From positions 868,001-932,000 of the forward strand of contig CAWCPF010000003.1 in assembly GCA_963797485.1 (NCBI GenBank): a stretch of DNA of 64,000 bases, written 5' to 3'. The notes below the pieces were generated by a model. The model did no database searches. It was given only the letters and a program-made list of their open reading frames with translations, and was not told where the DNA came from. The position numbers were made by a program, and so were the translations under genes. This document shows positions 28,282 to 36,546 of the stretch, one piece after another (positions within the stretch are counted from its first letter, which is position 1; every line of letters starts with the position of its first letter). Source of the stretch: CAWAND01 sp963797485 (GTDB lineage Bacteria; Chloroflexota; Anaerolineae; Anaerolineales; E44-bin32).

Positions 28282-30906
28282 TCAACCAAACGTCTGCATG
28301 AACTTATCCACCACCTCCGGATCAAAGTACGTTCCCGATGATTCACGGATGTGTTGGCGCGCTTTGTCTTGTGTCCAGGCGGCGCGGTAAGGGCGATCTG
28401 CGGTCAACGCATCCCAGACATCCACCACAGCAAAAATGCGTGCCGTCAGTGGGATCTGCTTGCCTTTCAGGCCGCGTGGGTAACCGCTGCCGTCCCACTT
28501 CTCGTGATGGCAGTAAGGAATATCCAGCGCCAGTCGCAGGTAACGAATAGGAGAGAGCAATTCATAGGCGAAGGTTGGGTGTCTTTTCATCTTCACCCAT
28601 TCCTCGTCCGTCAGTGGCCCGGGTTTGAGCAAGATCATGTCCGGAACACCCATCTTGCCAATGTCGTGTAAGAGCGCCCCCCAGCGCGCATTGGCCAGTT
28701 CTACATCGTCCAAGCCGAACACGCGCCCAAGTTTGCCAGTCATGTCTGTCACTCGCAGCGTGTGCCCTTCGGTTTCCTTGTCGCGTAAATCGAGGGCGCG
28801 TGACCAACCTTCGATTGTGGCATCATAGGCCAGGCCCAGTTCCATGTTCGAGCGTTCCAGACCATGAAACAGCATGCTGTTCTCAATCGCAATCGCCGCT
28901 TGCCCGGCCAGAGACTCGAAGAAATCAAACCATTCCTGATCCGGATCAAGCGGGCTGCGATGGAAGACCTCGAGCACACCCAGCACCTTCCCCTTGGCGA
29001 CCAGAGGACGGCCGTAGTAACAGACAAGTGCCTCTCCCGCGAAGGACTTTGCCAACAGCGGATTGTTGGGATCTTCATCTAAATTCGGAATCTGAACCAG
29101 CTGGCGCTCCAGTGCGGCGCGGCCGGCGTAGCTGTCCGACAAAAGGACTTGCCGATGGTTCGCACAGTTGGAGCGGAAGCCGCGGTCGACCGCGCTTTCT
29201 AAAACGTTCAAAACGGTATTCAGCAGCAAGATGTCCGCGGCATCAACATGAAGCTCTTGCATGACCTGGGCGAGAATCTCTGAAAGGGAAAAATCCAAAT
29301 CAAAGTTGGATGAGATGACTTGGTCGATTCTCCTCAAGGCGCTGAGATGTTCAAACTGGCTTTGGATCTTCTCCCTCGCCTGATTTCTTTCTGTGATGTC
29401 CATATACGACCCGAGTACGCCGATGGTCTTGCCCTTTGAGTTTCGCAAAGGCACCCTGCTCGTAAGCGTGGTGATCCTGCCACCTTGGATGGTCGTGGAG
29501 GGCTCTTCGTAGTCTAGCTTGGGAAGACCGCTGGTGATGACCTCCAGATCAGCCGCGCGATAGCTTTCCGCCTGCTCACGCCACGCCATCTGGTAATCAT
29601 CTTTCCCGATGACTTCCGATGGATCAGCAAATCCCGCGTTAATGGCGAAGGCTGTGTTGGAGCCCAAGTACTCGAGATTCATATTCTTCCAGAAGATCCT
29701 GGCGGGGAGCGCGTTGATAATGCCTTCGGTGATCAGGTACGAGTCTCGCAGAGCTGCCTCCGCGTCCTTGGCCTCCGTGACATCCGTTTTAATGGCAATG
29801 AAATGGCTGATGCTTCCGTCCGCATCTTTCAACGGAGTGATGGTCTGCTGTTCTGAGTAAAGACTCCCGTCTTTGCGGCGATTGATCAGTTCGCCGTGCC
29901 AGACTTCTCCGGCCAGGATGGTCTCCCATAGCTCTTTGTAAAACGCCTGATCCTGTTCGCCCGACTGAACCAGTTCGCGTGGATTCCTGCCGAGGGCTTC
30001 TTCGGGGGTGAAGCCGGTGAGGGTCGTGAAAGCCAGGTTGACCCATTCAATTTCACCGGCTGGGTTGGTGATAAGGATGGCATTGGCCGCCGCGTTCAGA
30101 GCCGTGCCTTGAAGGCGTAAAAGGTCTTCGGAACGCCGGCGCTGGCTGATGTCGCGATTGACGCTGACGTAACCTGTTATCTCCCCCTGGCCATTGCGAA
30201 GCACCAGGCTGGAGATCTCGACGGGGACTCGCGTGCCGTCCTTTCGAAGGTGGGTCGCTTCTCCGGACCAGTCCCCAGCCGCGGCAATCGAGGGTCGCAT
30301 GTCCGCGGCCGCCGCGCCGGGCCATTCGGCGCGGATGAGCTCCATGAAGTTCCGCCCGAGGGCTTCGCCCGCCTTCCATCCATAGAGGGACTCGGCTGCC
30401 TTGTTCCAGACTGTTATCTGGTATTGAGCGTCGCTGGCCACGACCGCATCGCTCACACTTTCGAGTAGACCAGCCTGGTACCGCACCTGCGCTTCGGCGC
30501 GCTTGCGATCGGTAATGTCACGGATGTTGCACTGGATCACGCGTTCGTCACCCGCCTGATAGATATTGCTGACGAATTCGACCTTGATGAGCCTTCCGTC
30601 TTTGGCTCTAAGCGGCAAATCGTCATAGCGGATGTATTCGCGCTGCTGCAAAACCGCAAAGGCATCTTTGCTGGCCTCGATATCTCGAAATGCACCCACC
30701 TCCCACAGCCTCTTGTGGGTGAATTCTTCGCGTGTGTAGCCAAGCAGATTTGTCAAGAAGGGGTTGACGTCATCAATCATCCCCGTGTCGGCATTGAGGA
30801 TCAGAATCCCATCCTGGGCCAATTCAAAGAGTCGGCGATAGCGAATCTCCGAGTCCTTCGGGGCAAGTCTTTTGAGGGTTCTAGGCTTTCTTTGGGAAAC
30901 GGCCAT
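28282..30906 (-). CDS. Multi-PAS, GAF and HD-GYP cyclic-di-GMP phosphodiesterase
   Basis: 874 residues. The order is PAS (about 20-135, near-duplicate of the diguanylate cyclase PAS), three more PAS/PAC units to about residue 530 (LESVSDAVVASDAQYQITVW, NAILITNPAGEIEWVNLAFT), GAF (about 545-690) and HD-GYP (about 700-870). The catalytic motifs are ALLHDIGKMGVPD and HHEKWDGSGYPRGLKGKQIP. HD-GYP enzymes hydrolyse cyclic-di-GMP. With the adjacent cyclase and free receiver domain this forms a synthesis/breakdown pair under several sensory inputs. No membrane helices, so cytoplasmic. Confidence 0.93.
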   Translation of the reverse strand: MAVSQRKPRTLKRLAPKDSEIRYRRLFELAQDGILILNADTGMIDDVNPFLTNLLGYTREEFTHKRLWEVGAFRDIEASKDAFAVLQQREYIRYDDLPLRAKDGRLIKVEFVSNIYQAGDERVIQCNIRDITDRKRAEAQVRYQAGLLESVSDAVVASDAQYQITVWNKAAESLYGWKAGEALGRNFMELIRAEWPGAAAADMRPSIAAAGDWSGEATHLRKDGTRVPVEISSLVLRNGQGEITGYVSVNRDISQRRRSEDLLRLQGTALNAAANAILITNPAGEIEWVNLAFTTLTGFTPEEALGRNPRELVQSGEQDQAFYKELWETILAGEVWHGELINRRKDGSLYSEQQTITPLKDADGSISHFIAIKTDVTEAKDAEAALRDSYLITEGIINALPARIFWKNMNLEYLGSNTAFAINAGFADPSEVIGKDDYQMAWREQAESYRAADLEVITSGLPKLDYEEPSTTIQGGRITTLTSRVPLRNSKGKTIGVLGSYMDITERNQAREKIQSQFEHLSALRRIDQVISSNFDLDFSLSEILAQVMQELHVDAADILLLNTVLNVLESAVDRGFRSNCANHRQVLLSDSYAGRAALERQLVQIPNLDEDPNNPLLAKSFAGEALVCYYGRPLVAKGKVLGVLEVFHRSPLDPDQEWFDFFESLAGQAAIAIENSMLFHGLERSNMELGLAYDATIEGWSRALDLRDKETEGHTLRVTDMTGKLGRVFGLDDVELANARWGALLHDIGKMGVPDMILLKPGPLTDEEWVKMKRHPTFAYELLSPIRYLRLALDIPYCHHEKWDGSGYPRGLKGKQIPLTARIFAVVDVWDALTADRPYRAAWTQDKARQHIRESSGTYFDPEVVDKFMQTFG

Positions 30907-30999
30907 GGCTCGCCGACCTCTCTCTGTCCTCCCTCATCTGGCCGGCGCCAGGAACTAAGACAAACAGTGGTACCTAGATGTTATCGAAGGTACTCCCCC

Positions 31000-31047
31000 G
31001 GCACATCCATCAACAGGGGAGCCTTTGCCTCGGTCATTTGGGGGAGG
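31000..31047 (-). repeat. 48-base intergenic element, copy 2
   Basis: Second copy of the element at 27071-27118, here 94 bases before the start of the HD-GYP gene and just after the NarL-type regulator. It is followed toward the gene by a region also partly shared with copy 1 (CTAG...CACTGT). Confidence 0.6.
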
Positions 31048-31059
31048 TGAAAGCGGGAA

Positions 31060-31707
31060 TCAGGTGACAAGTCCCTGACGCAAGGCGAGGGTGACGGCCT
31101 CGGTGCGGCTGGCAACGCCGAGTTTGGTGAGGATATTGCTTACGTGGGACTTGATGGTGGATGGGCTGACGCTCAGTCTTGCGGCAATTTGATCATTGGT
31201 CAAACCCTCGACCAACAAGACCAGCACCTCACGCTCGCGGACGGTCAGGTCGAAGCCGGGCTCAGGCGGCTGGCCGGTGGCGCGGACGATGACCTGGGTG
31301 GCCTCGGCAGACAGGGTTGCCCGCCCGGCATGCGCCGCCCGGATCGCATGTGCGAGCTCCTCCGCCGAGACGTCTTTCAGCAGATAGCCGATTGCGCCGG
31401 CCTCCAACACGCTCTTAATAAGTTCCGGCTCTTTGTAACTGGTCAGCGCCACGACCTCTACCTGGGGTGACTGCCGGCGGATGGCGCGTGTCACTGTCGC
31501 TCCATCCATGTCCGGCAGCATCAGGTCCATCAAAATGACATCGGGAAGTACTTCAGCACAGAGCTTGATAGCCGCCTCCCCGGTGCTGGCTTCGCCTGCC
31601 AGCTCCAGATCGTCATAGACCTTTAAGAAGGTCGTCAGCCCTCGGCGGACCATCGTGTGGTCGTCAACCAGCATCACGCGGATTGGCTGAGATGAGGCGT
31701 CGCTCAT
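31060..31707 (-). CDS. NarL/FixJ-type response regulator
   Basis: 215 residues from the ATG at 31707, which follows CAGGAGGGTTC. Receiver domain: MLVDDHTMVRRG, phospho-Asp in DVILMDLMLPD, Lys in GYLLKDVSAEE. The LuxR-type helix-turn-helix is LTVREREVLVLLVEGLTNDQ and then IAARLSVSPSTIKSHVSNIL. Its start overlaps the stop of the kinase gene by four bases, so the pair is one two-component system. It is likely to control nearby genes and may bind the 48-base elements. Confidence 0.95.
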   Translation of the reverse strand: MSDASSQPIRVMLVDDHTMVRRGLTTFLKVYDDLELAGEASTGEAAIKLCAEVLPDVILMDLMLPDMDGATVTRAIRRQSPQVEVVALTSYKEPELIKSVLEAGAIGYLLKDVSAEELAHAIRAAHAGRATLSAEATQVIVRATGQPPEPGFDLTVREREVLVLLVEGLTNDQIAARLSVSPSTIKSHVSNILTKLGVASRTEAVTLALRQGLVT

Positions 31708-33266
31708 GAACCCTCCTGCCCAACCCACCGGACGGTTATCACCGTGCCTTGACCCACTTGGCTGGCAATGGTCAGGTTTGCGCCGGCGGCTTCGGCGCGC
31801 TCACGCATCATGCTCAGGCCGTAGTGACCCGAGGCCGCCAGTTCCGACGTGACAAATCCGCGGCCATTGTCACGTACCTGCAGCTCGAGCCCATCCGGCG
31901 CAGGGTGCACCACAATTTCTACCTTGCTCGCCCCGGCGTGTTTGGAGATGTTGTTCAAGGCTTCCTGACAGATGCGGTAGAGGGCGACGTGCGTCTCATT
32001 CGGGAGTTTTCCACCGCCGCTGATGGTCACCGATACCGGAGTATTCGTGCGCCCGGTGAAAGCGTTGCCCAGCAGGCCCAGCAAATCTCCCAGCTCGGTG
32101 TCGGTCAGTGTGCTGGGGCGGAGCTCTGCGAGCAGACCGCGCATCTCGGCCTGTGCACCACGTGTTAGGCGGCGCAAATCCTTCAGCGCGCGGCGCGCTT
32201 CAGCCTGATCTTGCTCCCACAGGCGCGGCAGGACTTCGGCAATCAGCCCGGCAGAAAAGAGCGACTGGTTGACGGCGTCGTGCAGGTTGCGGGCAAGCCG
32301 CTGACGTTCTTGGAGCGCGGCCAGGCTTTGGGCGCGTTCATACAACTCAGCGTTGGCCATGGTCACGGCAGCATGGTTGGCGACGGTCATCGCCAAGCTT
32401 GCCAGGTGCGCGGTGAAGTAATCGCGTTCGGCGTGAGCGAGACCGATGCCACCGAGCAGGCAATTCCTGACCGCCAGCGGCACCCACATCCAGGAGCGTA
32501 CGCCTTGCAGCATGCCGGCACGATCGTCCCCGAAAAGCTTGCGAAGCAGCTCGGCCGAGGGCTCAGACTCCCCAATATCCGGAATGCGGATAGGGTGGCG
32601 CCCCTCGAAAAGTGCCTCCATTGTGGCCTGGCCGTCATGCAAGATGTACGGGAGCTCGGTTGCCTCAGGTTGATCTATGCCTCGCACGGCCACTGCAACC
32701 ACGGCCAACTCTTGCAGCATGAAAAGCCCTGCATGGGTGTATCTGATGAGCAAGCTAAGCTGGTCAAGGATCAGGCCCGGTTGAAGTTCCAGAGTGGAGG
32801 CCAGAGTCTGGGAAATCTCTAGTAGGATGGCGTTTTCGTCGGCGAGCGCGCCTTCCGACTGCTCAAGAAGATGTTCCGCTTCGACGCGTCGGCTGACATC
32901 GCGAATCACGCCAAGCAGGCACGGGCGGCCCCGATAGTTGAATTCAGTCCCGTGCCATTCCGCGTAGAAAGTCGAACCGTCCCGGCGCACGTGCCGCACG
33001 GGGCGGTCAGCCTGGATGCCGAGGCGATAGGCCTCGACATTGTGCTTGAATTGGTGCAGGCTTTCGGGGTGAACGTAGTCTTTCGGGAGGAGCCCGATGA
33101 ATTCGTGGCGCGGGCAGCCGAGCATGGCGCAGGCTGCAGCATTGGTTTCTACCACGGCGCCGGTCTCTAGGTCTGTGACTATCAGCCCGTCAGCCGCGGA
33201 GTCAAAAATGCTGGCATACCCCGCCTCCCCTTCTTCAGGCAACGGTCGATCCGGCTGATGGTTCAT
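31704..33266 (-). CDS. PAS-GAF sensor histidine kinase (HisKA_3/NarX type)
   Basis: 520 residues from the ATG at 33266. A PAS domain (about 10-140) carries IFDSAADGLIVTDLETGAVV and the PAC end LGVIRDVSRRVE. GAF occupies about 150-315. The HisKA_3 dimerisation domain has the phospho-accepting His in QRLARNLHDAVNQSLFSAGL. The ATPase has EALNNISKHAGASKV and DNGRGFV. No membrane segment, so it senses a cytoplasmic signal. The ribosome-binding site is weak. It is coupled to the regulator gene by a 4-base overlap. Confidence 0.92.
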   Translation of the reverse strand: MNHQPDRPLPEEGEAGYASIFDSAADGLIVTDLETGAVVETNAAACAMLGCPRHEFIGLLPKDYVHPESLHQFKHNVEAYRLGIQADRPVRHVRRDGSTFYAEWHGTEFNYRGRPCLLGVIRDVSRRVEAEHLLEQSEGALADENAILLEISQTLASTLELQPGLILDQLSLLIRYTHAGLFMLQELAVVAVAVRGIDQPEATELPYILHDGQATMEALFEGRHPIRIPDIGESEPSAELLRKLFGDDRAGMLQGVRSWMWVPLAVRNCLLGGIGLAHAERDYFTAHLASLAMTVANHAAVTMANAELYERAQSLAALQERQRLARNLHDAVNQSLFSAGLIAEVLPRLWEQDQAEARRALKDLRRLTRGAQAEMRGLLAELRPSTLTDTELGDLLGLLGNAFTGRTNTPVSVTISGGGKLPNETHVALYRICQEALNNISKHAGASKVEIVVHPAPDGLELQVRDNGRGFVTSELAASGHYGLSMMRERAEAAGANLTIASQVGQGTVITVRWVGQEGS

Positions 33267-34111
33267 GGGGGTGTTTTCATGCTTCGCATGGCGGCCCGGT
33301 CTGCCCCAAGGCCCCACCCCGGAGTGAGTGTGGGAGATAGGACGTGTGTCCGGTCTGACCTGTCGGCCGGGTCTCGGTAGGCGAGAATCTCCGGGCTCTC
33401 AGGGCCCGTCGTGCGATCAGTACGCCTCACGCCTCCCATTATCGTGATTCCATGGCAGGGGGCTATCATCCCATGTCCGCTGACATTTCCCGGTGCAGCA
33501 TCATCTGGACAGGAAAGCCTTCCGTACCCTCGGTCAAAGAACCAGAGCTGGGAGCCGACGCCAAGGATTGCCTGTCCTGACTGCGGCAAAAGGAACCCGC
33601 TCAGTGGATTCGTAAGACCCTGGCGGTTGTGCCGACGACGAGAAGTAGTTGGGTCGGTCTGCTTTCCATCTCCCTTCAGAATCGGGGAAAGGATTGGAAT
33701 TGCAGGCCGCTCACAATCAAGGAACGCCGGAGCCCCACAACCAACGATGATCACCAGGCCAGGCTTAGAAAGCCGGCGGCCCGATCCAGGGCCCATCCAG
33801 CAGGATTCGAACTCATAACCTGAAGGTCCTGGGTTCGCCTGCCCTGACCGGCCACGCCGGCGAATTTCAGCCCTGCCACCTGAAGGCACCCGGAAGGGCG
33901 CCTTTTCCTTTGCCAAACTCCCTTGTAAACCTGCCGGCGATCAACCCGCGCGTCAACCGCTTTGCAGCCGTACCCGCGGTCCGGTGCTGGCGTGCTTCCC
34001 CGCGTGCACACAGCCACACGGCAGGCACGACTTTGCTTGCTTGGGCACGCCCGTCGACTATCATTAGGAAACAATCTGTTTGGCGGGGAGGGTGGATTGG
34101 CAACACCCGAA
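33267..34111. other. Long non-coding stretch containing a tRNA-Met relic
   Basis: No protein family recognised in 845 bases. Open frames on both strands have no domain features. The only identifiable element is the tRNA-derived relic with its terminator at 33801-33905. This marks a boundary between the signalling cluster and the following gene group. Confidence 0.55.
33801..33905 (+). repeat. tRNA-Met relic (second) with T-loop insertion and terminator
   Basis: Positions 33812-33837 are identical over 26 bases to the anticodon loop-to-T-loop part of tRNA-Met (19899-19924). The match resumes at 33861-33883 (against 19923-19945) after a GC-rich insert of 23 bases (33838-33860). A hairpin with T-run (33884-33905) follows where the tRNA terminator would be. 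The 5' half is lost, so it cannot make a tRNA. Confidence 0.8.
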
Positions 34112-34783
34112 ATGGCCGTCGTCGGCCGCATGGCGACACAGATCCACGATTGGGAGGCAGCAGCAGACCGGCGTTCGGTCTTCCTCAGCTGCTACCTTCT
34201 CATGACACGCAACATCATCTCGGCCATTGACCACCAGGAGTTCCATGACTCGGCCTGGGTCAGCCGTCTTATGCAGCGCTTCGCTGACTACTATTTCGTG
34301 GCTCTCGAGGACTATGATCGCGAGCCAAGCTCAGCGCCTGCCGTCTGGCACTCCGCGCACGATGTTTCACGCGCCCCGCATACGCTCGTGCTTCAGAAAC
34401 TACTGGCGGGTGTAAACGCTCATATCAATTACGACTTGGTCCTAAGCCTGGTCGACCTGCTCGGACCGGAGTGGGACGCCCTGGAAGCCGACCAACGGAC
34501 AGCTCGGTACAACGACCACTGCCATGTGAACGAGGTCATTGGGCGCACGATTGATGCCGTCCAAGATCAGGTGTTGGACCCAATGATGCCCCTCATGGTG
34601 CTGATCGACGAACTGCTCGGCCCGGTCGATGAACTTCTGGTCTCTCATCTCATCACCCATTGGCGGGAAACCGTGTGGCGTGACACCATGCAGCTATTGG
34701 AAACCGGCGACCCAAGCGAACGAGCTCGGTTAATCCACGGGATAGAACAGGCTGCCCTCAAGACTGCCAGCCTAATCGGCTAA
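34112..34783 (+). CDS. DUF5995 family protein
   Basis: 223 residues if started at ATG 34112; TTG 34097 is a good alternative because GGGGAGGGT lies at ideal spacing before it. Features recognised are FLSCYLLMTRNIISAIDHQE, FADYYFVALEDYDR, and the motif LLAGVNAHINYDLVLSLVDL followed by DHCHVNEVIG. DUF5995 proteins are helical, soluble and often carry conserved His/Asp residues suggesting a metal site. Function unknown. Stands alone. Confidence 0.75.
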   Translation: MAVVGRMATQIHDWEAAADRRSVFLSCYLLMTRNIISAIDHQEFHDSAWVSRLMQRFADYYFVALEDYDREPSSAPAVWHSAHDVSRAPHTLVLQKLLAGVNAHINYDLVLSLVDLLGPEWDALEADQRTARYNDHCHVNEVIGRTIDAVQDQVLDPMMPLMVLIDELLGPVDELLVSHLITHWRETVWRDTMQLLETGDPSERARLIHGIEQAALKTASLIG

Positions 34784-35124
34784 TCGTCGAACGAATCTGG
34801 CTGGGCGCTTCCAGAGGCGGATCTGCTTTCCCCGCCCAAATCCGCATGATGTTGGCCAGGGGCGATGTCTTCATCCGGTGCGCCGTTGACGAAGTCCCTT
34901 TGGAGGCTGGTCTTGGCACGCAATAGTCGGGGCTCGCGAGCTGTCCGGATCGTTCCATTGGGCGGGTTAGACGTGATCACGGTTCTGTGAGATACTGCAC
35001 AAGCAGTCGGTTGCCACGGCACGTCTCCAAACTCATCTCAACTAGGATCATGCGCCATCTTTCGCCAAGCGGCGGGCGTGACGCATGGCATAGGCAACCT
35101 GACTGACAAATCCGGTTTCAGAGG
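34784..35124. other. Intergenic region before the desaturase
   Basis: No gene supported. A minus-strand stretch reads like protein in two frames (LANIMRIWAGKADPPLEAPS in one of them) and may be a decayed gene, but no family is recognised. Confidence 0.35.
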
Positions 35125-36270
35125 ATGGGAGTTGAGTTGACAGCTTCAGAGATGGTCGCCAGAGACGCTGCTCACAAGAGTCTGCAGTTCACCGGGAGGC
35201 GCGGTTTCAGGACAGAGCTCAACGAACGGGTCACCGCCCATCTGCGGGACAACGGCCTCCCGGCACGCGATGTCCCCGCTATGATCGTCAAGACGGTGGG
35301 GGCCTTGGGATGGTGGCTAGGAACTTACCTGCTCTTGCTGCTGGGTCATTTCCCGCCGCTGATCAACGTCGGCCTGTGCGTACTGTGGGCGCTGGCCATC
35401 GCTTCGGTCGGATTCAACGTCATGCACGACTCCAACCATGGCAGCTATTCCGATAATCCGCGCATCAACAAGTTGATGAGCCTGAGCGCCGAGCTGCTTG
35501 GGATGAGCGGGTTCCGCTGGCGCACAAAGCACAATGTGTGGCACCATACCTACACCAACATCGCCGGCTTCGATGATGACGTCGAGACCTACGGGCTGAT
35601 GCGCCTCACACCCCGTCTGCCTTGGAAGCCGTTGTTCAAATTCCAGGCCTGGTACTTCCCGTTCGTGTACAGCATGATCGGCATCGATTTCATCCTGCGC
35701 GATTTCATGATGGTGTTCTTCGGCCAGTCTGACGACAATCACGTTTATCCGAAATTGCGCGCAGCCGACAAGGCTATCTTCTGGGCCGGCAAATTCATCT
35801 TCTTCACACTCATGTTTGCTCTGCCGTTGCTGGTATACCCCTGGTGGCAGGTGCTGATTGGTTTCATGATCGTGATGATGACGGTCGGGGTGGTGATGGG
35901 GGTGGTCTTTCAGTTGGCCCACATCAGCGGCGCGGCCACATTCCCGGTGCCAGTTGGCGACCCTCTCCACATCGACGACGAGTGGGCAGTCCATCAGGTG
36001 GAGACGACGGTGGACTTCGCACCGCGTAATACGCTCCTGAATCTGTACATCGGCGGGCTAAACTATCAGATTGAACACCACCTCCTGCCGCATATCTGCC
36101 ACCTGAACTATCCACGTCTCGCGCCGATTGTCCAGGCAACCTGTGAGGAGTTCGGCATCTCGTATACAAGTTATGCCACATGGCGGGAGGCCTTTGCCGC
36201 CCATCGGCGCGAGTTGCGTCTCTTCGGGCGCGAATCTGAACTGGCCTTCGAACCGGCGCCGGGGGACTGA
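35125..36270 (+). CDS. Membrane fatty acid desaturase (acyl-CoA/front-end type)
   Basis: 381 residues. The three histidine boxes of the di-iron site are MHDSNHG, HNVWHH and NYQIEHH. The Gln in the third box is typical of front-end (Delta-6-like) and linoleoyl-CoA desaturases. Four hydrophobic segments lie in two pairs, at about 65-115 and 200-270. No cytochrome b5 domain is fused, so an external electron donor is needed. It would insert a double bond in acyl chains and tune membrane fluidity. No ferredoxin or reductase is adjacent. The ATG start has a modest ribosome-binding site (GAGGATGGG). Confidence 0.92.
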   Translation: MGVELTASEMVARDAAHKSLQFTGRRGFRTELNERVTAHLRDNGLPARDVPAMIVKTVGALGWWLGTYLLLLLGHFPPLINVGLCVLWALAIASVGFNVMHDSNHGSYSDNPRINKLMSLSAELLGMSGFRWRTKHNVWHHTYTNIAGFDDDVETYGLMRLTPRLPWKPLFKFQAWYFPFVYSMIGIDFILRDFMMVFFGQSDDNHVYPKLRAADKAIFWAGKFIFFTLMFALPLLVYPWWQVLIGFMIVMMTVGVVMGVVFQLAHISGAATFPVPVGDPLHIDDEWAVHQVETTVDFAPRNTLLNLYIGGLNYQIEHHLLPHICHLNYPRLAPIVQATCEEFGISYTSYATWREAFAAHRRELRLFGRESELAFEPAPGD

Positions 36271-36546
36271 GACTTCGGTCATCAGGGGCGAACCCGGAAG
36301 CAAAGACCCCTCGCCCAGACACGCCACGCCACGTCTGACGGGGTCAAATCACCGGGACCGAAGACCATTCTCAACGACAGCCTGGGTGTCTGGGCACCAT
36401 CACGGACCTGTAAGGATGTGCGAAGGGATTGAGCCGTGCTCCCAGATATGGCGGCTGTTGTTCACAAGTCTGCCCGGATTCGAAGTAGGTGAGCTGGGCA
36501 TTTCTCAATCGGACTCGTGTTTCAGCCAAGCCCAAGGAAGTAGTCC

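Noticed and set aside
34780..35022. Possible small gene on the minus strand before the desaturase
   Set aside because: Reads like protein in two frames but no family, start signal or conserved motif could be identified.
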